From NCBI GenBank assembly GCA_947095585.1, contig OX352761.1, forward strand, positions 24,519,777 through 24,583,776: a stretch of DNA of 64,000 nucleotides, in the 5' to 3' direction. Below, piece after piece: positions 34,903 to 45,021 of this stretch. The notes beneath the pieces were generated by a model. That model was not told where the DNA came from. It saw only the letters and a program-made list of their open reading frames with translations, and ran no database searches. The number at the start of each line of letters is the position of its first letter. Within the stretch, counting starts at the first letter, position 1. Source of the stretch: Nephrocerus scutellatus. Lineage: Eukaryota > Arthropoda > Insecta > Diptera > Pipunculidae. Both the position numbers and the translations under genes were made by a program.

Positions 34903-35491
34903 GTCCAGATGTAGACGGTGCAGCTAACGGAGTAGCATTTAGTTCTTTGGATGGGGTAGATGCTCTAGATTCACTGCCCCCGCTGCTTGCGCCATCCTTA
35001 GACGTGATAACTCCGTCTTGTTTTTTACCTTTTGGAGTAGCTATATGGAATAAAATAAAACTTAGACCTTTCAGATATTTAGTTGTATGTTAAATGCATT
35101 CATACCCTTCTTATTGCGGCCCGCAGCAGATGAATGTTGTTTACAGACTTCCTTTTGCTTTTGCACATTAACTTCGTTATACTTCAAAACTCGATTTTCA
35201 GGAACCCACTCGTCCCAACTGAAATTTAAGAATGGAATAAAAAAGCGCAAAATAAGGCATGCCACTTTAACACTTACTTTTTATTCCAGCCCGCATAGTG
35301 TATGTAGTATTTAATTTGTTTATCTTTTGTTATTGTGCTTTTAAGTGCTTTGGCTTCGTAAATGAGTGGTCCATGAAAACACAACACTTTTTCTCCTAAG
35401 ACAACGGCAAATATAAAGAAAAGAAATAATAATTTAAGAATAAATTCTTCACAAATGGATTACCTTCTGTGAATTTTAGTTTTGGTGTCAT
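34799..35491 (-). CDS. Truncated MRG15 duplicate, chromodomain plus element-derived tail
   Basis: Exons 35464-35491, 35278-35395 and 35106-35218 are identical to MRG15 exons 1-3. The fourth, 34799-35040, has 140 bases of MRG15 exon 4, then crosses the junction at 34901-34902 and continues for 33 codons in foldback-element sequence to a TGA at 34799-34801. The total is 501 bases, 166 residues. The predicted protein keeps the whole chromodomain (WDEWVPENRVLKYNE intact) and about 47 residues of the linker. It then ends in a hydrophobic, aromatic tail (begins VFLFTRGNFTLYSVFF) and lacks the MRG domain that binds partner proteins. Its promoter is the same as in the full gene, since the upstream 7 kb is duplicated too. 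It could be expressed and compete for H3K36me3, be degraded, or be an assembly artefact. No polyadenylation signal was assigned. Confidence 0.7.
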
Positions 35492-38400
35492 ATTACTTAA
35501 TATTAGTTGCTTTTGGTGATTTTGGGGATTTTTTTTATATTTTAAATAGTGTCCTTTAAACAAACAAAAACAATATAATCGTCCACGAAAACCTGATGCT
35601 ACTGCTACCTACTTGTTATATGTTATAAAATACATTAAGCATAATAGCACAAGTCGTTTCAAGAATGAAAAGTCAAAATATATTTTGACAGTGAAATGAT
35701 TGAAAGAGAAAAATGCTTTAACTCATACACAAACCATTCTTAAATTTCATTTGGGACGAATGGGTTCCTGAAATGTGTGAAATGAGTAAAAGAGAAAAAT
35801 GCTTTAACTCATACAGAAACCATTCTTAAATTTCATTTGGGACGAATGGGTCCCTGAAATGTGTGAAATGAGTAAAAGAGAAAAATGCTTTAACTCATGC
35901 ACAACCCACGCGCAAAACAAGGCGTACAAGACACAAAAAGCAACAGCAAGTCGCCTCCAGAATGAAAAGACAAATTATATTTTGACAGTAAATACGTGAA
36001 AGAGAAAGATGTTTTATACACAACACATGCGCAGAACAAGCCGTACAAGACAGAAAATCGGTCGATCACATGTTTTTTATTATAGCAGCATTTTATTGGT
36101 ACCGAAATAAGAATAGGAATAATTTTACACCAGAATGCCATTCATTAGGAACAACTTTATTCTTCTTTTAGGTAGACTGTGAGGTATCAGAGTTTATTTT
36201 AAATTTTAGTTTGCCTGTTCAGTGTTCCAGTCATTGATTTTTCTCCATTTCGTGGGAAATTTAAACATTTTAATTCAATTAAGGGAAAAATGAATAAGTT
36301 ATTTAATCAGAACAAAACTGTGGGACTGGGGTCTTTCCAAATTTAATTAAAGTGTTGTCTTTGCCTCACTCAAGCAGCGTTAGAGCAAATATTTTCCATA
36401 ATTTCTGATGTAAAATCAAACAAGTACAATAGTAGTATATACTTATATAAAATAATAAATACTTATTAGTAATGCCTGATAATATAAATATAAAATGGAG
36501 GTGTGGGCACAACACGACTTTCTTTTACGGACGGGGTCGGAATCTTCAGTAAATGTTTATTAAATTTTTTTTATTTTTTTATTTTGTAATTTTTTGTTAA
36601 AATTTTTTTTTTCACTTAACAGATTTCTCCTAAGTGCTATACTTTTTGTGTTAATTGCAAAAACTCGAAAAACTATAACTAAACTGTCACTTCCGGCTGT
36701 CAGATTTTCTTCCAAATTATCTGTCCCCTCACAATTTATGTAAAAAGTTTAAATATGAATTTTAATTCCGATAAGTTTAGCCGTCAAGTAGTTTGCCAAG
36801 GAATTTTGTAATAATTTTTATCAGCTTCAGTATTCCGTTGATCAATAAAGTGAAGGTTTCATCTTCAGCACAATGATTTTTTTCTTTAAAATTATTTCAT
36901 TTTCTAGAACACCCGGCGGGTAAATAAAATGTTTTTTTATTTCAAAAAAAATAGGAAACTATTATATATTCTATTCCGAAAAATGCATAAAAACATTAGA
37001 TATGTAAAAAATGCGTATGGTGATGTCTTGACCAGGAGTCGTACCACTTCCCCTCACAATTTATGTAAAAAGTTTAAATATGAATTTTAATTCCGATAAG
37101 TTAAGCCGTCAAGTAGTTTGCCAAGAAATTTTGTAATAATTTTTATCAGCTTCAGTATTCCGTTGATCAATAAAGTGAAGGTTTCACCTTTAGCACAATG
37201 ATTTTTTTCTTTAAAATTATTTTATTTTCTAGAACACCCGGCGGGTAAATAAAATGTTTTTTTATTTAAAAAAAAAATAGGAAACTATTATATATTCTAT
37301 TCCGAAAAATGCATAAAAACATTAGATATGTAAAAAAATGCGTATGGTGATGTCTTGACCAGGAGTCGTACCACTTCCAAAAAGTGACGAAACCATACTC
37401 CTTATGTGGTATAAAACCACCATGCTTAGTTTGAATGTGGTCGGATGAAAGGCGTGAAAACGTATAAAGGAAATACATCTGTACAAACATTTAGCGGCGT
37501 CAGAATCTTCAGTAAATGCATATTAATTTTTTATTTAAATTTCTTTCACACAAGAGATTTTTCATAAGTGCCATACTTTTTGGTATATTTGCAAAACCTC
37601 GAAAAACTGTCCATGTAAACGGACACTTCCGGTTAGCCGATGTCTGCCAAAATCAACTGGGACCTTCGAATTTACGTATAAAACTTAAATGTAAATTTTA
37701 GTATCCATAGAAAACATAATAATTACAAGATTGTATAGAAAAAAATGCTCGTTATGTTGGAGATCCATACAATCTCGTCAAATTAAATTGCTTTTTCTAA
37801 TGCTGAATTTGAAATGAGAAATAATCTGGCAATCTGGCATACTAATGCTGTAAACCAAGACCAAACGCATGTGTGTTTGTGGGATGTGAATACAGTGTAC
37901 AAAAAATAAGTAGTCGCAAAGAGCGAGAAACGTAAGATATGGTAGTGGGAAACAGAAAAATTTTATAATGATTTTGCTCTTTAGTTGATTACTAATACAA
38001 ATACGTTTGGTCTCAATCTAAGCATGGATCTGTGTACGATCGGAACAGTTGGGCTTTCTATAGAGAAGGTTTTGCATTTACCCCTCATTTTACTAACACC
38101 AACAACTGGTGCCATTTTGTTTGGCACGTGGCGCAATATCTCATTCCATTTCTGTTCATTAAAGCACTGACTTCTCCATAATTATCCCTTTTTCTTGCAA
38201 AAATAAATACATTTTGTTAGTATATAGTTCGAGGAAACAGTTTTGTGAAATGGAAGGAGAAAACAAAAACAGGAAATAAATTACGCACTACACACGCTTG
38301 CAACAAAACAATGTAAACAAAAGATTCTCGCTTTTCGTGTTTGATCTTCGATTTACCGATAAAAAACTTGAGCTCGAGCGCAGAGAAAAAACGGCATAAA

Positions 38401-41400
38401 GGATCTGTATAGTGTATATTTCTTTTTACTAACACAATCAACTTGTGCTATTTTAATTCTCGCTTTTCGTGTTCGATTTGCTGAGAATAACTGACAGCTC
38501 CAAAAAGGTTTCTAAAAACAAAACAAAAACAACATAAGTCATTTCGATATGCACTACAATAATGTTTGATTTACATTTGAACTGTGCGTGAAAAAAAGCA
38601 AAGCAAAAAGAAAGGTGACTATAGTTAGATTGAAATTGTGGTAAGCAAGAAGAGATTGACACTACGAGAATGTTACGATTATTTTAAATATATCTGCAAG
38701 TGAAAAATTAACTATAGCATTAAAGCGAATTTAGTCTATAGCCGTGCGAGAATTGGGCGGGGTAGTAGTAGAGCTAGTATTGTATGTCGAGTTTTGCTAT
38801 TACCTTGCAAATTGAAATTCCTGTAAATCTCTAGAGTAGATAGAAAAAGGTTAATATAATGATTTCAACAAATTAAACAAAATAAAACATTAATTGCAAA
38901 GAAAAACAAAAATAATTTAAGTCCATGAATAATAATGGATATAATTAATATGCACTCTTAGACACGTTTGAGAACACAAAGAAGGTGTATTTGTTAGATT
39001 TATGGAGATTTAGACTATAGCCGTGCGAAAAAAAATGAGCGGGCAGACTATAGCTAAATTGAAGTTGCGGTTAGCCGGAAGAGATTGACACTACGCGAAT
39101 GTTATAGTTATTTTGTAGTAACATGGGAAATGTTATCTATAGCATTATGGTAACATTGGTTACATCTCTCGTCTAGCTAACTATGGTTTCAATTTTCCAG
39201 CCGTCCTGCTCATTTTTCTCGCACGTCACTAATAATTTAAATTTAACATTTGTTATTTGAATACGAAAAACAGTAACAAATTTTAATGACGAGACGGCGC
39301 GCTCACAATGTATGGATTTTGGTTTTGACCAAAAAAAATTTTTGCTCTTTATGTTGAAAATCCATATAATCTTGTACGTCTTAAGTATTTAGTTTTTCTA
39401 TTTTGAGAGAACACTAATTCTTATTAGACGATTTTAAAGAATTTTTTTCTTAACTATTCTATTTAGTTTCGTCCGATATGGGATAAATTAAGTTGTCTGA
39501 AGGGAAAAACTTAGTTAATTAAAATAAAATTGAGAAATTAACATTCGCTTACAGAATATTGCATTCTTTAGATTTCACAAAAGGAATGACAACTTGAAAT
39601 TTCATTATACTTCAGATAGACAGTAATATTCGCTAGTAATACAAAATTTTCACATTCGATTACTGAAATTCGCCTCGTTAAGCTTAGGGTTTTTTTTATG
39701 ACGGAGAAATCGGGGAAATCCGATTTTCGAGTAATCCGGTAATTTTTCCTCTGATCAGAGCTGTCAGATTAAACAAACTAGGTATGTTTCCGTACTTTTT
39801 GTAGTAAAAATTAGCAAAAGTGGAAAATGACATAAAATCTTTCAAAGAGAGCAAGAACACAAAAAAGTAAGGGATCGCATAAAACCACAAAATTGTTGGC
39901 TTGGTAGAAACTGTCAAAATCACTTAAGCTAAAATTCAACTCTTACAAGTAAGTTATATATGTGGCTTTCTTTTGATTGCTAATTGCTAAAAAAAACAGT
40001 GCATGTAACATTTACGTGCGATGTAAGTGAAACTTATTTGATGCTGTGTGGCAAAAAGACCCTAAAGTGACCCATAATAGACCCCAGCAGGCCAACCAAA
40101 GACTCATTCAAAAACTCCCCAAAAGACTCACAAAAGACCTCAAAAAGGCACTTAAAAGACGTCAAAAAATCCCCAAAAGACATTTAAAAGACCTCTAAAA
40201 GACCATCAAAAGAGTCCAAACGACCCTCAAAAGACCTCTAAAACACCCTCAAAAGATTCCCGAAACACCCTAAAAGACCCTCAAATGACCCCAAAAATAT
40301 CCTCAAAAGAACCCCCAAAACACACCAAAAAGACCTTCAAAAGACCCTAAAAAACCCCCAAAAGACACCCAATGGCCATACCGAATTTTGTACAAATCAG
40401 TTTAGAAATGACTTAGTTCCCGCAATTCGAGTCCCTAATGACCGTATCGCGGAAATTCCATAGGAATAAATCTTATAGTCCCATATTAGTCCTGCATTCC
40501 GAATTTCATAGAAATCGATTGAGAAATAGCTTAGTTCCCGAAATTCTAGAACTGGCTTAATTCCCTAAATTTCAGTTCCTAATGATCGTATCCCAGAATT
40601 TCCATAGGACAAAGTTTTATAGCCGCATCTTATTCCTACACACCGAATTTTATAGAAATCGCTTGAGAAATGACTTAGACCCCGAAATTCCACTACCTAA
40701 TGACCGTATCCCAGATTTTCCATAGGAATAAGTCTTATAGACCCACGTAATTCCTGCATTCCGAATTTCATAGAAATCGCCACAGAAATGACTTAGTTCC
40801 CGAAATTCCAGAAATGGCTTTGTTCCCAAAACTACAGTCCCTAATGACCGTATCCCATAATTCACATAGGAACAAGTGTTTTAGTCGCATCTTAGTCCTA
40901 CATACTGAATTTCATAGAAATCGCTTGGAAAATGACTTAGTTACAAGAATTCAAAAACGTAACACAAAATCGAAACACAAAATCATAACGCAAAATCGTA
41001 ACACAAAATTATTTTTGATACCGTGCTTAATTTTCTTCTCATCGCCGATAAAGTAGTTGCACTTACAAAAACTACACTAAATTTCACAAAAGTGCATTTG
41101 ATTTGTTTGTTTATGCTACAATTTTAGAATAAAAACATTTTTTATCATTCGTATTGTCATCGTGGCATTTGTGCGCCCATTTCGACTAAAATTCACATCC
41201 AAAACGTGCGAGTGCACATTTTTTTTACTTATTGCAAAAAATAGTGCACTTTGTTAATAAAGTGAAGGAAAAAACATACGCGACTTAAGTTCGTTGTCAA
41301 TAAATTTGTATTTGACAGAATGTTCACATGTAACTCACAGAATTTTTTTTGTATAAGTTGCATAAATCGCATGGAGGGGAATCCACTTAATCTTATTTAA

Positions 41401-42762
41401 CGCTCTTTTTTTTTTCGAGTACGGGAACGCTTTAGAGTAGAGTCTCATGTTTCAAGAAACAACTATAGCTGTCAAAAAGTGCTCTGTATATATGTTCAGA
41501 GTAAAAAGATCATATTCTTGAATTATTGGAGTGTAAAAAACAACGACGAAAAATAAATTAAATAGAAAAATTATCTCTCCGATCACTCAGAAATCAAAAA
41601 ACACAGCCATAATAATGTTTAATTCATGCATAGGCTGTCGCCGTCTTAGTTCACTAAACCTACCCTAGTGCAATTCAATAAAACATATAACAAAACAAAG
41701 CAAAAGTTCGTTCTTATGAAAATATAGTGCTTTCACGAAAACTGACAATGAAGTGCTGTGGAATTTCTACGTTCCTTTCCTTATTGATCCATTCTCAAAT
41801 GTGCGAATAAAATCGTTATTAACGATAAAAAAATAAGCCTATTCACACTTTTTAAGAGGTATGTTTAAACTTTTATGTGGTAATACAATTAAATTTTTAT
41901 AATTAGGAGCAGCGCGGTTGACTATTTATTTGTTCCTTCCTCCCATGGTCGTGGACCACGTTTATTTTCCCAGTTATCGATATCCATATTCTTGATCTTT
42001 TCAAACTCTTTTTCCAATGTGACTTCGGTAGATGGTTTCATGTGAATGCCGTGTTTCTCCATATCTTCAGGGCTGATAACTTTTTTTTTCGAGAATTGAT
42101 ACCTATGTGGTTTACATTCTTTATTTAAAAGTAAGCATATTTCAAAATGTCACTGCATTACCTTATCTGCGCAAATTCCTTAAAACCAAAAGAACCGCCA
42201 ACCATAAAAATTAAAAATGGTAAACCATACTTCACCGATTTTTTTTCAGTTAAACTATTTATTTTACTTGCAAACTGCATAACTATATTATTTTCTTTTT
42301 GTTTTCATTTTCATGCCGTCTGCTTAATGTCAAATTGACTTGCCTAGACCACTTGACATTCACAACATCTGTTGTGTTTGTACCGTTTGATTTGCATTTG
42401 TTTTAAATATTTTGACAGACTGGACCACCATTGTGGCCAAGTAGTTAATGTGATGGCGTTCACCTTCACAAGCAACAACAAGCTTTGTTCAATAGTGTGA
42501 TAGGATCGAATCTATTCATATAGGGTCTATTCTTTTATTCAACCCGAGCGAGTAAAGTTACCTGGAGTACACCGAGCGAATGTTGCACAGCGTAAAAGTA
42601 TACGGTGTGTACACTGGGTTACTTTACTTGCTCTTACTCTGCCTTACTCTGATATTCACTTCAGAGTAAAAAATAGGAAACTGTGTATACACCGTGTCGT
42701 GCTCGGTTCACAATAAAAAACACAGAGTACAGAGTAAAATTACCCCGGGTGAATAAAAAAAC
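34901..42762. repeat. Tandem segmental duplication, unit B
   Basis: Second copy of 27039-34900. After its end the foldback element continues into unique sequence (AGTGTACATTTTTGACG at 42765 onwards). It holds the truncated MRG15, all smaller repeats of unit A shifted by 7862, and COX16 copy B. Between 35492 and 41921 I see no other gene. Confidence 0.9.
41922..42280 (-). CDS. COX16: COX16, cytochrome c oxidase assembly factor (copy B)
   Basis: Exons 42162-42280 and 41922-42102 are base-for-base equal to copy A, including the intron, giving the same 99-residue protein. Membrane span and GPRPWEEG signature are as in copy A. It precedes the truncated MRG15 in the same orientation, whereas copy A precedes the complete MRG15. 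Because copy B borders the unique right flank, it keeps the ancestral upstream sequence. Copy A's upstream region is cut at the junction about 480 bases from its ATG and runs into MRG15 exon 4, so the two may differ in expression. Confidence 0.9.
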
Positions 42763-42816
42763 ACAGTGTACATTTTTGACGTACACTGCTCGCTCGGGTT
42801 GAATAAAAGAATAGAC
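42525..42816. mobile_element. 292-bp foldback element with 28-bp perfect TIRs
   Basis: GTCTATTCTTTTATTCAACC... (42525-42552) and its exact reverse complement (42789-42816) form the ends. The interior has GTGTACACTG and CAGTGTACA-type motifs that also pair, and repeated ACTCTG/CAGAGTA words, so nearly the whole element could fold. No coding capacity. MITE by structure; superfamily unknown, target duplication unclear. Confidence 0.85.
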
Positions 42817-43076
42817 TTATAATCTTTGATCTTCCGACTACTTTTTTGCAATAATGCTTATTAAAACCAAATGTGCGTTATTATTCCGGATTCTATTTTC
42901 TGATATTTAATTTATAATATTACGTCAAAACTTCTTAAATTGTATGTTATCACTAGCTGATATTCCCGGACTCGCCCGGGTGCCTCCGCCTCACCCACCC
43001 ACTACTGGCCACAAAACCTTCGCCTATAACCTCCGATGCTAAAAACGATGATAAAAACCAGAATAAAATCGGTACA

Positions 43077-43565
43077 ATAGTTTTCAAGATTAGCTAAAAT
43101 AACAGGCGGTGCCCTGCTGGCCCTCCCACCTTACTGCACCAACCAAACTGACCCCTACCCTAATGACTCCCCCCCCTAAAACTACAACGACTCCAGCTAC
43201 CCAAACCAGCTGACCCCTTTCCCAAACTAACCTCAGCATTGTGTCCCCACCCTATAAACCCACTAATCATCAAAAACTGTAAACTCATATAATAGTACAG
43301 ATATAGATTTTGCGTCCGATTTCATTACATTGAAATGTAAAACATGACAATCAGTGGATGATAAAAAATTTAAATATTTTACTTTCAAATTAATTATGAG
43401 TTAATAGTTTTCAAGATTAGCTAAAATAACAGGCGGTGCCCTGCTGGCCCTCCCACCTTACTGCACCAACCAAACTGACCCCTACCCTAATGACTTCCCC
43501 CCGCCATCCCTTTAACTACAACGACTCCAGCTACCCAAACCAGCTGACCCCTTTCCCAAACTAAC
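43077..43565. repeat. Direct repeat of a C-rich ~155-bp segment
   Basis: ATAGTTTTCAAGATTAGCTA through AGCTGACCCCTTTCCCAAAC occurs at 43077-43231 and 43403-43565, with one small indel region in a C run. The ~170 bases between are AT-rich. The segment is markedly C-rich (CCTCCCACC, ACCCCTACCC), unlike the surroundings. A CCCGGACTCGCCCGGGTGCC patch at about 42965 lies just upstream. Confidence 0.8.
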
Positions 43566-44678
43566 TTACACTTTTAAATAATTATAGAACCTACACATTA
43601 ACGATAAGGATAATTAGTCTTGATAGTACTGAATTTTTGGAGTTTTTAAGCTGTGATCCCAATAGCCTCGTTTTTAACCCAATTACCGAAGTCGTCTCGT
43701 CTCCTTTTAAATGACTAAAATCCCGTCGCTTCATTTTTGCTATTCTCATAGTCATTTCTTATTCTTATAGTCATTTTAATCGACAGAAATCATTGAATTC
43801 CTGTCACGTCAGTTTTTCATGTGAGACGTCTGTAGTCACGTCATTACAAATGACAGCACTACAGTATTCGGGCCCTTTATGTTCGTACCACCTACAAATT
43901 ATGCAAATATACTGAACATTTTAAAAACAAAACAATGGCTTTTTCGACTTTTTAATAATCGATTAGAAAGCTGTTTTTAACTTCATTGGGGAAAAAGCTT
44001 TTTCCGACCTACAATCTAAAAATAAAGTACACACATACATTACATACAATCAAACGCTGAAGCTTTTTCTATTGGTATTATCTTTATAGCATCAATTTAT
44101 GCAAACTGTTAATGTTCGAACAAAACAAAAAGAATTTTTGTCCCGCTTGGTCGTAAGCTATCTTTAAATACATCGCCTAGTATGTTGCATATACATAAGT
44201 ACATCCAACCACCATCCCTCACACGAATTTTAGTTTAGTTTTTCTTCGTTAAATTCACTCTTAAACACTACACAATTCAATTCAAATCAACGACCGCCGC
44301 AGCAACAATTTCGTTAAGTCGCCATTTTGGGTTGTAGTAATTGGAAAAACGAAGCGACTTCTGTGTTTTCGGTCAAAAAGAAAATAATTCTGTGTGATTG
44401 CGTTCGCCTTTCATATTTCATTTTCCTTCTCATTATATATTGTCTTTTTCAAATCAACTAAAATTCTAAAATTAGTAGTGGACGGGACCAAAAACAATAT
44501 TGCTGTCTTGTAGGTGCAAAATTAGATAATTTGCTTTAATTATTGAATTTATCAAATCCGAAGAATCCGAAAGTTGAGTGCATTGCATTTTAATTTGCTT
44601 TGCATTGTGAAGAAAAGGTAAAGATTTTTGTTTACACAGCCAGGATATACGAATATGTAGACGCGGCAAACGACAGCA
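43566..44678. other. Cp190 upstream region
   Basis: No gene before the Cp190 leader. The transcription start cannot be placed from sequence; a GTCGCCATTTTGG motif at about 44318 sits in a plausible place. AT-rich with several TGACGT/ACGTCA-type words at 43805-43850. Confidence 0.4.
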
Positions 44679-44744
44679 ATGACCAGTATTTATAACTCGG
44701 ACGCGGCCGCGTCCATTAAAATTTTACCCAGCAGCAATAGCAAA
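44679..44744 (+). promoter_or_regulatory. Possible upstream ORF in the Cp190 leader
   Basis: An ATG at 44679 opens 22 codons (MTSIYNSDAAASIKILPSSN...) up to a potential donor CAAA|GTAATG at 44744/44745. If spliced to the acceptor TTTTACAG|TAAACTC at 44993/44994, the next codon is TAA. This would be a short leader peptide ending exactly at the exon junction, 25 bases before the Cp190 ATG. Inference only. Confidence 0.35.
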
Positions 44745-45021
44745 GTAATGTCTGTTCCACTGTCGAAGGACAGTTTGGATTTATTCCTGAATGCTTCTAG
44801 TGTCTACTGTTTTAAATTTGTGCAAAACAAAATCCATTGTTCCGTTCTTGTTAGCCAATTGAATTATATTTGCCCATGCCGAGAGGTGCTGCAAAAATTT
44901 CCTCTTCCTATGACAGTGCGGCGTTTTCCTGTTTCTGTTGCTGGCTGTTTCATTTTTTTTCCTAATATATTCGTGTCTATTTCTCTTTTACAGTAAACTC
45001 AAAAAGACAAGCTGCTTTAAC

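Noticed and set aside
44938..45021. 28-codon N-terminal extension of CP190 in frame
   Set aside because: A splice acceptor (TTTTACAG at about 44993) lies between, and the family's N-terminus begins MGEIKSVKVDNWG at 45022.
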